Assembly: GCA_018268575.1 (NCBI GenBank)
Contig: JAFDWF010000166.1
Coordinates: forward strand, 1 to 64,000
Origin: Actinomycetota bacterium
GTDB lineage: Bacteria; Actinomycetota; Thermoleophilia; Solirubrobacterales; 70-9
Length of the DNA stretch: 64,000 nt
Direction: 5' to 3'
The notes under the pieces are model-generated. The model was not told the origin of the DNA and searched no databases. It was given only the letters and a program-made list of their open reading frames with translations. This document shows, in pieces, positions 15,090-23,047 of the stretch (the stretch's first letter is position 1; each line of letters opens with the position of its first letter). Position numbers and translations under genes: made by a program.

Positions 15090-16328
15090 ATGTCCTCTTC
15101 CAGCCCCAAGCGCGTGGTCGTACTCGGCTCCAGCTTCGCCGGCATGACCGGCGCCCTGGAGGTGCGGAAGCACCTCGACGATCGCGACGAGGTCGTCGTC
15201 CTCGACCCCCACGACCGCTTCACCTTCATCCCCTCGCTGATCTGGATGCCCTTCGGCGCCAGGGACGCCGAGGACGTGACCTTCCCCCTGGCCCCGCTCT
15301 ACGACAAGAAGGGCGTCGAATTCGTGAACGAGGCGGCGGCCGGTGTCGACGTCGCCGCCCACACCGTCGCCACCACCGACGGCCGCTCGCTCGACTACGA
15401 CAAGCTGCTGGTCGCCACCGGCCCGCGGCTGGCCTTCGAGAAGATCCCCGGCCTCGGGCCCGACGGCGGCTTCACCCAGTCGGTCTGCAACCTCGACCAC
15501 GCCGAACGGGCGCGGCTCGCCTGGGAGCGCTTCCTTGAGAATCCCGGCCCGGTCGTCGTCGGCACCGCCCAGGGCGGCTCCTGCTTCGGCGCCTCCTACG
15601 AGTTCCTCTTCAACGTCCACCACCGGATCCGCAAGGCGGGGCTGGAGAAGGTCGCTCCCGTCACCTTCATCACCGCCGAGCCATTCCTCGGCCACTTCGG
15701 CCTCGGTGGGGTCGGCGATTCCGGCAAACGGGTCGAGGGCTTCCTCGAGCGGCTCGGGATCGAGGGGATCCCCAACGCCTCGATCGTGGAGGTCCGTGAG
15801 GGCGAGATCGAGCTCGATGGCGGCCGGGTCCTGCCCTTCGCCTTCTCGATGATCGTGCCCCCGTTCGCCGGCGTCGACGCGATCCGCGAAAGCGAGGGCC
15901 TGGCCAATCCGGTCGGCTTCGTGCCGATCGACGACCGCTTCCGCCATCCGGAGCAGGAGGACGTCTACGCCGCCGGCGTGGCCACCGCGATCGCCCCGCC
16001 CGAGACCACCCAGGTGCCTGCGGGTGTCCCCAAGACCGGGCAGATGAGCGAGACGATGGCCAAGGTCGCCGCCGAGAACATCGTCGCCGACCTCACCGGG
16101 AAGGCACATCGGGATCTGCCGATCGCCGACCTCTCGGCGATCTGCGTGCTGGATGCCGGCAACAACGGCATCATCTTCAAGGCCGACAACGTCCTCGCCC
16201 ACGGCATCTACGCGGACGGCGACGAACCGACCGCCCACGTGATGGCGGGTCCGCAGGCCCACTGGGCGAAGCTCGCCTTCGAGCGCTACTTCCTCGCCAG
16301 CCGCAAGCGCGGGGTCACCGCCTTCTAG
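15090..16328 (+). CDS. sqr: Sulfide:quinone oxidoreductase
   Basis: 412 aa. FAD motif VVVLGSSFAG (9-18) and later LLVATGPR (107-114). Three Cys at 133, 165 and 352 match the spacing of the three catalytic/essential Cys of characterised SQRs (about 127, 159 and 353). Cys165 lies in GGSCFGASYEF. It oxidises sulfide to persulfide/polysulfide and passes electrons to quinone at the cytoplasmic membrane. It is preceded by operator site 2 and followed by the TauE, rhodanese and dioxygenase genes. It is a different subtype from the 7688 flavoprotein. Confidence 0.88.
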   Translation: MSSSSPKRVVVLGSSFAGMTGALEVRKHLDDRDEVVVLDPHDRFTFIPSLIWMPFGARDAEDVTFPLAPLYDKKGVEFVNEAAAGVDVAAHTVATTDGRSLDYDKLLVATGPRLAFEKIPGLGPDGGFTQSVCNLDHAERARLAWERFLENPGPVVVGTAQGGSCFGASYEFLFNVHHRIRKAGLEKVAPVTFITAEPFLGHFGLGGVGDSGKRVEGFLERLGIEGIPNASIVEVREGEIELDGGRVLPFAFSMIVPPFAGVDAIRESEGLANPVGFVPIDDRFRHPEQEDVYAAGVATAIAPPETTQVPAGVPKTGQMSETMAKVAAENIVADLTGKAHRDLPIADLSAICVLDAGNNGIIFKADNVLAHGIYADGDEPTAHVMAGPQAHWAKLAFERYFLASRKRGVTAF

Positions 16329-16366
16329 GCGCGGATGGATCGGGACATCGCGAGAGGCGGCCGATC

Positions 16367-17133
16367 GTGATCGGCACGATCGCCTTCGGCCTGCTGATCG
16401 GCCTGGTGATGGGCATGGTCGGCGGTGGCGGCGCCGTCCTAGCGGTCCCCGCCCTCGTCTACGTGGTCGGGCTCGGGGTTCACGAGGCCACCACCGTGAG
16501 CCTCGCGGTGGTCGCGATGGCGGCGGCGACGGGGGCGGTCGGCCAGGCCCGCCGTGGCGCCGTCTGCTGGAGCTCGGCCGCCTGGCTGTCGGTGGCCGCC
16601 GTGCTCGGCGGATTCGTCGGAGCGGCCGCCAACCGCGCGCTGGGCGGCGCCGTCCTGCTGCTCATCTTCAGCGCGGTGATGGTGATCGCCGCGCGTGCCA
16701 CCTGGCGACGTGCCGGCTCCGCGGTCGCCGTGGCCCAGGGATCCCCGACGCGGCCCCGCGGGAGCTCACCGAGGCCGGGGCCGGGATCGGCGCCCTGACC
16801 GGGCTGGTCGGCGTCGGCGGCGGCGGCGGCTTCGTCGTAGTGCCTGCGCTGGTCGTCCGCCTGGGCTTCGGCCTGCGCGAGGCGATGGCGACCTCGATGG
16901 CGATCGTCGCGATCGTCTCGGCGTCAGGACTTCTCGCCCACCTCGCCATGGGAAGCACGCTCGACGTCCCGGTGGCCGCCGCGATGGGTGGTGCCGCCGT
17001 CGCCGGCGCGCTGGCCGGCCCGCGGCTCGCGGCGGGCGTCTCCACCCGCCTGCTCGGGCGCGCCTTCGCCGCGCTGGTGGTGCTGGTGGCCGTCGGTGTG
17101 GCGGTGGCGACGGTCGCCGGAGTCGGGGTCTGA
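16367..17133 (+). pseudogene. TauE/SafE-type exporter, frameshifted
   Basis: The N-terminal half reads from 16367 (GLLIGLVMGMVGGGGAVLAV, family glycine loop) and the second half resumes in another frame (GLVGVGGGGGFVVVPALVV to the stop at 17131-17133). The switch is near 16738, within CCCAGGGATCCCC, and needs one base. Both halves are otherwise free of stops and well conserved, so the lesion is recent or a sequence error. It is a third TauE-type gene in the window, of a different subgroup from the cassette copies. It would export sulfite or thiosulfate-like anions. Confidence 0.75.
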
Positions 17134-17163
17134 GTCCTTTGGGGATTTGTACCGACTGTGCTT

Positions 17164-17192
17164 ACATACAACTATACAATTGTGAACTTGTG
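17164..17192. promoter_or_regulatory. Probable ArsR operator, site 3
   Basis: The stretch contains ACAACTATACAATTG, and on the opposite strand ACAAGTTCACAA, which is identical to a 12-base word at site 1 (14495-14506). It ends next to the AAAGGTGGGAG ribosome-binding site of the 17206 gene. It probably controls the rhodanese-dioxygenase transcript. Confidence 0.55.
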
Positions 17193-17205
17193 AAAGGTGG
17201 GAGCC

Positions 17206-18351
17206 GTGTCAGTCCATCCCTCTGTATCCGAGCCTCCCGGCGGCAGCCCGCAGGCGACCATCGAGCCCGCCGACCTGGCCGACCGTCTCGCCGGCCTCGA
17301 GCCGATGACGATCCTCGACGTGCGCGCCGAGGCGAAGGACTCGATCGAGGCCGCGGGTGCGAGCTTCCGCCACCTTCCCGCCGCCCACGTCCTCGCCGAC
17401 CCCGATCAGGTCGACGCCCAGCTCGACGGCCCCGTCGCCGTGGTCTGCGAACGCGGCGTCACCGCGCAGGGAGTGACCGACGCGCTCCGCGCCCGCGGGG
17501 TCGACGCGATGGTCCTCGACAGCGGGATGAGGGGATGGCTCGGCACCCTGCAGGCCCGGCCGGTGGAGCTCGGCATCGACGGCCTCGACGTGATCCAGGT
17601 CCAGCGGCCCGGCCGCGGCTGCCTCTCCTATCTGCTCGCCGCGGGGGGAGAGGCGCTCGTCGTCGACCCGGCGCCCGACCCGGCTTCTACCTCGACCTCG
17701 CGAGGGACCTCGATGCCCGGATCACGACGGTATTCGACACCCACATCCACGCCGACCACATCTCCGGAGCGCGTGAGCTCGCCATGGCGAGCGCCGCGAC
17801 GCTGCGGCTCTCGGAGGCGGCGCTCGAGCGCGGCCTCACCTACGCGGACCGGGTGGTGCCGGTAGCCGACGGCGAGGAGCTGACGGTCGGGGGCGTGACC
17901 CTGAGGGCGTTGGCACTGCCCGGTCACACCACCGACATGACCGGCCTCGTGATCGAGGACCGAGCGCTGATCGGCGGCGACTCCCTCTTCGCCGACGGCA
18001 TCGCCCGACCGGACCTCCAGCGCGGCGACAGCGAGGGCGCCAAGGAGATGGCGTTGATGCTCCACGCGACCCTGCACGGGCGGGTCCTGGCGCTCGGGGA
18101 CGACACCGTCCTCCTCCCCTGCCACGCGCCACCCTGGGGTTCACATCGAGGCCATCGCGCCTCGCCTCGGCACGGTCCGGGCGGAGGTCCCCGAGCTGGC
18201 CCTGCACGATCCTGAGGAGTTCGCCCGCGAGGTGACGGCCGCCATGCCTCCTCGCCCCGCGAACTACGAGGAGATCATCGCCGTCAACTCCGGGACTCGC
18301 CCCTTCGACCCGGAACTCGAGACCGGTGGCAACAGCTGCGCCACCCGATGA
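17206..18351 (+). pseudogene. Rhodanese-persulfide dioxygenase fusion with two frameshifts
   Basis: Start at GTG 17206 after AAAGGTGGGAG. The first ~125 codons form a rhodanese domain (LDVRAEA, active loop VVCERGVTAQG). A metallo-beta-lactamase domain of the ETHE1/persulfide dioxygenase type follows, with VFDTHIHADHISG, LPGHTTDM and GGDSLFADG. The frame shifts near 17680 (in CCCGACCCGGC) and again near 18130 (in CTGGGGTT), after which EAIAPRLGTVRAEVPEL leads to the stop at 18349. It would oxidise glutathione- or protein-persulfide to sulfite. With two one-base lesions the gene is broken unless these are sequence errors. Confidence 0.75.
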
Positions 18352-18732
18352 ATGGAGCTGGAACCCAAGATGAACGCCTCCTTCCTGTCCCGCATGCGTC
18401 GCTCCGCCGACGACCTCGATCCCGCTGCCGCGGCGGCCGGTTCCGCGGAGGGCAGGCTGCTCCTGATCGACGTCCGTGAGCCAGATGAGTTCCGGCAGAT
18501 GCACCCACCGCGCGCCGAGCCCGTCCCGCTGGGTCAACTGGCGGCGCACCTGCAACGGCTGGGCGCCGCCGGCAAGCCCGTCGCCTTCGTGTGCCGGTCG
18601 GGCTCGCGCAGTGCGATGGCGACCCGCCAGGCTCGCCAAGCCGGGATCGACGCGCACAACGTCACCGGGGGGATGCTCGCCTGGGAGCGCCAGCGCCTTC
18701 CCCTCGAAGCAGGCGATCCGGCCCGGCCCTGA
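18352..18732 (+). CDS. Single-domain rhodanese
   Basis: 126 aa from ATG 18352, directly after the previous stop (ATG 18370 gives a six-residue shorter form). Rhodanese landmarks are LLIDVREPDEF and the active-site loop FVCRSGSRSAM, with catalytic Cys in CRSGSR, and the NVTGGMLAW ending. It moves sulfane sulfur between carriers. It belongs to the same transcript as the rhodanese-dioxygenase fusion and is likely under operator site 3. Confidence 0.88.
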   Translation: MELEPKMNASFLSRMRRSADDLDPAAAAAGSAEGRLLLIDVREPDEFRQMHPPRAEPVPLGQLAAHLQRLGAAGKPVAFVCRSGSRSAMATRQARQAGIDAHNVTGGMLAWERQRLPLEAGDPARP

Positions 18733-18865
18733 CGGGTCGGCATCGTCCTCCACCCGAACCTGAGACGCACCGGGTGCGGCCAGCGCCCACCCGGCCCGAC
18801 CACTCCCAGCCGGTCGGGAAAATACGGATGGGGACCGGTCGGGGCGAGCCTAGTCTCTGCGCACG

Positions 18866-19564
18866 ATGAGAGACCGCATCAACCACTGGCTCGACTCAGA
18901 CTTGGTCGGCATCCCGGCGACCATCTACACCTTCGGCGTGCTGGCGGTGAGCCTCGCGGTGTTCCGCTTCGGCGGGCCGATGGCCGGGATCATCGTCGCC
19001 GTCGCCCTCTGGATCCCGATGGTCGTCTTCGCGATCCACGGGGTCGGGCGCGAACGGGCTCCGCTCGATATCGAGGTCGCGGACGAAGACGGAAGTCACC
19101 GGGTGCTCGTCGTGGCCAATCAGGGTCTCGACGACCCGGCCCTCTGCGCCGAGGTTTGTCGACGTGCCGACCATGCCGCCACCGAGGCGATGATCCTCGC
19201 TCCCGTCTTCACCCCTGCGAAGCTCAACGCCCTCGCCGACGATGTCGACGAGGACGACGTGCGCCCGGCCGAGCGTCGGGTCGACGAGACGATCCGTGCG
19301 CTCGAAGGTCACGGAGTCAAGGCGGTAGGTCACGTGACCGTCACCGAGCCGCTGCAGGCGACGATCGACGGCCTCCGCGAGTTTCCGGCAAACGAGGTCG
19401 TCCTCCTCCCCGGCGGTGAGACCGGTTGGGAGGACACCGACGCGCTCGTCGGCCGCATCCGGGCGGAGGTCGGGCTGCCCGTGACCGTCGTCGATGCGGA
19501 TCGTCCGCAGCCGCTGCCCACCCCGGACCAAGCACCGGTTTCAGCGCCCCGATCATTGGGGTAG
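18866..19564 (+). CDS. Membrane-anchored universal-stress-like protein
   Basis: 232 aa. Two N-terminal membrane helices (about 20-37 and 41-60) are followed by a soluble domain with the alternating beta/alpha pattern of Usp-type nucleotide-binding folds (HRVLVVANQGLDDPAL, ILAPVF, VTVTEPLQATIDGL, EVVLLPGGETGWED). The sequence lacks a textbook G2xG9xG(S/T) ATP motif. The role is unknown. It closes the sulfur island. Confidence 0.6.
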   Translation: MRDRINHWLDSDLVGIPATIYTFGVLAVSLAVFRFGGPMAGIIVAVALWIPMVVFAIHGVGRERAPLDIEVADEDGSHRVLVVANQGLDDPALCAEVCRRADHAATEAMILAPVFTPAKLNALADDVDEDDVRPAERRVDETIRALEGHGVKAVGHVTVTEPLQATIDGLREFPANEVVLLPGGETGWEDTDALVGRIRAEVGLPVTVVDADRPQPLPTPDQAPVSAPRSLG

Positions 19565-20036
19565 CGGCCTGATCGACGAACTCGGCCGCAGCGCGAGCGG
19601 AGACGACTGCAGGGTTCGCGGCAGTGCACGAGGCGAGTGTCGCTGGACGCAACCGCCCGAGAGAGCGGCCCTCGGTGTACCGGTTGTGGTGGGGGGATTC
19701 GTGTCCTGCGAGAGGTCACAGTGCGCCAGATCACCATTCTTATGTCCATTCAAGATGAGGCGGCATGGCGATCCCGGACGTCCAGCAACTCGTGCGTTAC
19801 TCGATCAAAGCGACATCGCTGACATCGGGGTTCGCAAGACCTAGTTAGGATCCGGCGCGTTTGGAGAGGATCACCTGACAAATCGGCCGACCTTCTCCAA
19901 AGGACGATGTCGGGAGTCGCCAAGTCGCTAGGAAAGTTCGGGGGCACCGTCCGGCGTAGCTTTTCGCGCCGGTAGATGGCGCTGGTCAAAAGCCGGAGGT
20001 ACTCGATCTAAATGGCGCCGTCGCATCGCCAACGCA
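19565..20036. other. 472-bp gap without a supportable gene
   Basis: Short frames on both strands have no signal, domain or RBS. Base composition is somewhat lower in GC than the coding flanks. The frame of the 20037 gene is open back to about 19960, so that gene may have lost its original start here. Confidence 0.45.
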
Positions 20037-20770
20037 GTGTTCTTCCTGGCTGCGGTGGCAGGGATCTTGACGCTGATATTGACGCTGGTCGGGATCGGCC
20101 CCTTGAGGTCTGCGGGCGGCACCGGGGGAGGAGGCGACGGCTCCTGGACGGACCTGCGCCTACAGCGCCCCGTGGCCCTGACGGACGGGGAAGAATCAAG
20201 CAAGGTCGTCATCGGGGACACCGTACGCTGGGCCATTTCCAAGATGCCCCAGATCGACTTCACGATCCGCAATGAAGGCGGAGGAAGGATCCCCCTCGGC
20301 CGTGTTCGCGTCGAAGTCACCGACAGCGCTCGCATCACCCCTTGTCTGCCCCCGCAGGGAGGAGAAGGCGCGATTCCGGTCGCCGAATCCTTTTTCGTCG
20401 ACCTGCCTCTGCTCCCGGTCCCAGGCGAACAGGTGGTCTATCGACAGCTACACCACGAAGTCCCGCCGTGGCGCGCGGCCAGGTTCAAGCTCTACTTTCG
20501 CTCGCTCGAAGGGGCCGGGGACGACCTTTTCGCGATTCACGTCTCGGTGATGGGTCCGCGAGCGGGTCAGACCCTCGACATCGGTCGCTACGTGCTCAGC
20601 CTCCCCGGCGCCGTCCCCCGCCAAGGCGCATACCTTCCGGAAAGCACGGAATTACTGAAATTCTCCAACGGGCTGGATTCGCTTCTGCCGACCACTTGGT
20701 GCTTTCGTCGCAACCAGGCAGTAATCCACCGCTTTCTCTCCTTGCCCGGCAGGCGCTCTCCGGCGTTTAA
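20037..20770 (+). CDS. Membrane-anchored protein of unknown function, 3' end damaged
   Basis: From GTG 20037 the protein begins with a membrane segment (VFFLAAVAGILTLILTLVGI). A beta-rich extracytoplasmic part of about 220 residues follows (IDFTIRNEGGGRIPLGRVRV, Cys in TPCLPPQ). After about 20750 the frame stays open to 21416 but reads as the shadow of the genes at 20801 and 21136, so the true C-terminus is lost or frameshifted. The start is uncertain because the frame continues upstream as KWRRRIANA. No family recognised. Confidence 0.45.
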
Positions 20771-20800
20771 GGCGCTCTCGCTGGTCCACACGCCGCCTGG

Positions 20801-21136
20801 GTGGAATCGGCTGGCGGATCCACGCCCCCCAGGCTTGCCGTCGAACCACTGCTGCAAAGCGGTGAGTTCTTCCTCGGTCCGGTTTTGGCTGAATTCGCGG
20901 CTCGTCGGGCGGGCGACCCGGGACTGCTCGCCACCACCCAGGAGCATGCGGCGAGGCTGCTCCGGCATACCGTCGAAAGCTCGCTCGCGGAAGAACCGCC
21001 CGCCTCCCCAACCGACCTGGCCGTGGAGGCCCATGTCCTCTCGCATGTGGCTCCATCAGATGAAACGAGCATCATGCTCGAACGATCGAAAGCCACGCTC
21101 CGGCGGAGCGAAGTGGCGGCGGCGGGAGTGGGCTGA
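20801..21136 (+). CDS. Unknown helical ORF, possibly the frameshifted end of the 20037 gene
   Basis: 111 aa from GTG 20801; the frame is open from just after a TAA near 20769. It is mostly helical and acidic (GPVLAEFAARRAGDPGLLAT, HAARLLRHTVESS). Its TGA overlaps the ATG of the next gene (21134-21138), so translation is coupled to the propeller protein. It could be a C-terminal part of the 20037 protein displaced by one base. No known domain. Confidence 0.45.
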   Translation: MESAGGSTPPRLAVEPLLQSGEFFLGPVLAEFAARRAGDPGLLATTQEHAARLLRHTVESSLAEEPPASPTDLAVEAHVLSHVAPSDETSIMLERSKATLRRSEVAAAGVG

Positions 21137-22671
21137 TGCATCGTCGAATGCTGGTCGGGCTCGGCTTCCTCGTTATCGCAGCGCTCGGCGTGGCCCTGAT
21201 CCTCAGTCGGAGCGGAAGCGCTCCGACCATCGAGGAAGACGCCGCCCAGCGCGCAGGCGTCCTCGCTCACAGCCTCACCGCAGGCGAAGGCGGTCGCGCA
21301 GCGTGGATGGCGCTGGCGGCGGAGCGCCTCCATCCGGGCGTGCTCGGTCAGCTCGGCATGCTCGAAGTCGCACTCGAAGGCAGCGGCGTCGAACGCGTGA
21401 TCGAGACGGGGGCTGACCAGGTCACCTCTGCGATCCGCCTCGAACACCTGGTTCTCACGGCAGGCAGCAACGACGTACTTCGGGTCTGGCGACCATCGAA
21501 CGGTGCGTTGCTCGGTGAAGTCAAGATGCCCCGGCCGCTTGTGACGATCGGGGAAGCCCCCGGCCTGCCGTTGGCCGCGGGCGCGGATGCGAGCGGCTTG
21601 GTCAGCCTGATTGACGTCAGCGACCCACACCATCCACGCTTGCTGCCGCTGGCCAATTCCGCCGGTCACGGCTCGGCGCTCGCGGTCGCCTTCTCCGAAG
21701 CAGGGAAAGTGGTGCTGGTGCTGAGCAAGAGTGGCCGGCTCGAACGTTTCCTGACGGTCGGCGGTCGGCCCCTTGGCAGCGACACGGTCACCCGGGAATT
21801 CCGCGGACAGGGCAGCGCTTCGCCGGCGCAGCTCGTGGCTGCACAATTCGTTCCGGAACCCTACGACGCACCACGACACCTCCTCCTCGACCTTGCCGAC
21901 GGAGCAGTCTTTCGGGAGAGCGTCGGGGGTCGCGCCGCCAAACTCGTTCTGGCGCCTGGGAAAGCACCAGGACCGATCACCTCTGTCGCGCAGATTCCCT
22001 ACGGCGAGGTGGCGGTCGGTACGCGCGGCGGTCTCGTCACGATCGAAAAGCCGGGAGCCTTCGTGGACCGGGAGCCCGGTCCGCCGCTTGCCGGCGTCGC
22101 TTTCAACTCGGAAGAAGAACTCCTGGTCGCCGAATCGGAAGGCGTCGGACGCAGGAGCGAAGTTCTGCATTTGGGGGGCATCTATGGCAGGCCGGCAATC
22201 GGCCTCACCGTCGGCCACGGCGGGGTTCTCGCTCTCGATGAAGGTGGTGCGGTCTCGCTCCTCGGCCCGCTGCGCAGCGGTCTCGGCCTGCCGCAGCCGC
22301 CCATATCCAGTCCCGCCGTGTCCGGTCCGCGGCGTCACCGAGCACTTCTACCGTCTCCCCCGTTCTCTCCCATGACCGACCGTCGGGAGGCTCCCCCGCT
22401 CGAGGAGTTCGCCGGCCATGTCGCCTCGTTGGCGCCGCGGCTCGGTGGGGCCGTCCACGCCGCCAGCCGCCTCGGCCCCGACCTCCGCCTCGACAGTTTC
22501 GACCTCGTGCGCCTCGACGCGCTCCTCTTCGAGCGCTACGCGGGAGGTCTTGCCCTGTCCCGGCGCGGGATCGACTGGCTCGCGTTGACCGTGCGCGAGG
22601 CCTATGAGCTGTGCCTCGACCATGACCTCGCCGACTGCCTCCCGGAGGGTCCCCGATGGACGAGTGGATGA
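21136..22671 (+). CDS. Membrane-anchored beta-propeller-like ORF fused to an ACP-like end
   Basis: 511 codons in one open frame. An N-terminal membrane helix (GLGFLVIAALGVALILS) is followed by WD/propeller-like blades such as VLTAGSNDVLRVWRPSNGALLG. From about 22316 the frame loses propeller character, because an out-of-frame piece of a winged-helix gene (GVTEHFYRLP) occupies the DNA. The last 99 codons, from the internal ATG 22372, form a separate-looking helical domain with LDSFDLVRLD. The propeller gene has probably lost its own stop and 3' end at that junction. Confidence 0.55.
   Translation: MHRRMLVGLGFLVIAALGVALILSRSGSAPTIEEDAAQRAGVLAHSLTAGEGGRAAWMALAAERLHPGVLGQLGMLEVALEGSGVERVIETGADQVTSAIRLEHLVLTAGSNDVLRVWRPSNGALLGEVKMPRPLVTIGEAPGLPLAAGADASGLVSLIDVSDPHHPRLLPLANSAGHGSALAVAFSEAGKVVLVLSKSGRLERFLTVGGRPLGSDTVTREFRGQGSASPAQLVAAQFVPEPYDAPRHLLLDLADGAVFRESVGGRAAKLVLAPGKAPGPITSVAQIPYGEVAVGTRGGLVTIEKPGAFVDREPGPPLAGVAFNSEEELLVAESEGVGRRSEVLHLGGIYGRPAIGLTVGHGGVLALDEGGAVSLLGPLRSGLGLPQPPISSPAVSGPRRHRALLPSPPFSPMTDRREAPPLEEFAGHVASLAPRLGGAVHAASRLGPDLRLDSFDLVRLDALLFERYAGGLALSRRGIDWLALTVREAYELCLDHDLADCLPEGPRWTSG
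22316..22376 (+). pseudogene. C-terminal scrap of a winged-helix gene
   Basis: In the second frame the DNA reads PVRGVTEHFYRLPRSLP and then stops. VRGA.EHFYR is the ending of a very common Thermoleophilia winged-helix family, also present at 33717. Only this tail remains, placed directly ahead of the ACP-like ORF. The 33 kb locus shows the same order with a more complete winged helix. Confidence 0.55.
22372..22671 (+). other. ACP-like domain, possible independent start
   Basis: From ATG 22372 the 99 residues are helical, with LDSFDLVRLDALLFERY resembling the D-S-(L/F) region of acyl-carrier proteins, where the Ser carries phosphopantetheine. The segment REAYELCLDHDLAD follows. It overlaps the winged-helix gene at 22656 by 16 bases. 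If the Ser is modified this would be a carrier protein with a dedicated regulator, but the resemblance is short and could be chance. Confidence 0.35.
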
Positions 22672-22874
22672 GGCGCCGCCGCGAAGCCCTGCTGGCCCAC
22701 CCGCTGCGGGCCGAACTGATGGCGCTGCTCGGCGATGGCGCTCTCGGCCTGCGCGAGTTGCACCGCCGGCTGGCGGGCGAGCCGCCGATCGCCGTCGTCG
22801 TCTACCACCTGGCGCAATTGCAGGCCGTCGAGCTGGTGTCCTGGGAGGACGGCCGCTACCGGGTGGGGCCGTGA
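22656..22874 (+). CDS. Small winged-helix DNA-binding protein
   Basis: 72 aa: MDEWMRRRREALLAHPLRAE, then LLGDGALGLRELHRRLAGE and VYHLAQLQAVELVSWEDG, an ArsR-like helix-turn-helix and a short wing. It overlaps the ACP-like ORF upstream and the next small ORF (TGATG at 22872-22876). A degraded relative with an in-frame TAG lies at 33892-34078. It is probably a transcription regulator; the target is unknown. Confidence 0.65.
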   Translation: MDEWMRRRREALLAHPLRAELMALLGDGALGLRELHRRLAGEPPIAVVVYHLAQLQAVELVSWEDGRYRVGP

Positions 22875-23047
22875 TGGTCTCCACCAAGGCCCGCCACGGT
22901 CGCCGCCACATGCCGCGTCCGCACCGCGATCACGACAATGTCGGCGCCACCCAGGATCCTCTCGTGCGGGCGAGCCGGGTAGCCCGTCGCCGCGCCCGCC
23001 TGGCGGCGGCGCTGGCCGCCTTCCTGCTTGACCAGACCCAGCCGTAG
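22874..23047 (+). CDS. Small basic ORF
   Basis: 57 aa from ATG 22874, overlapping the winged-helix stop. It is Arg/His-rich in the first half (RHGRRHMPRPHRDH) and ends in an Ala-rich helix ARLAAALAAFLLDQ. No domain recognised. Coupled overlap with the two upstream ORFs suggests a three-gene unit. Confidence 0.4.
   Translation: MVSTKARHGRRHMPRPHRDHDNVGATQDPLVRASRVARRRARLAAALAAFLLDQTQP

Noticed and set aside
16367-16798. TGA ending the first TauE frame read as a possible selenocysteine codon, since the window has the Sec machinery.
   Set aside because: Continuing in the same frame after the TGA gives no TauE-like sequence. The family resumes in a different frame, so this is a frameshift and not Sec recoding.
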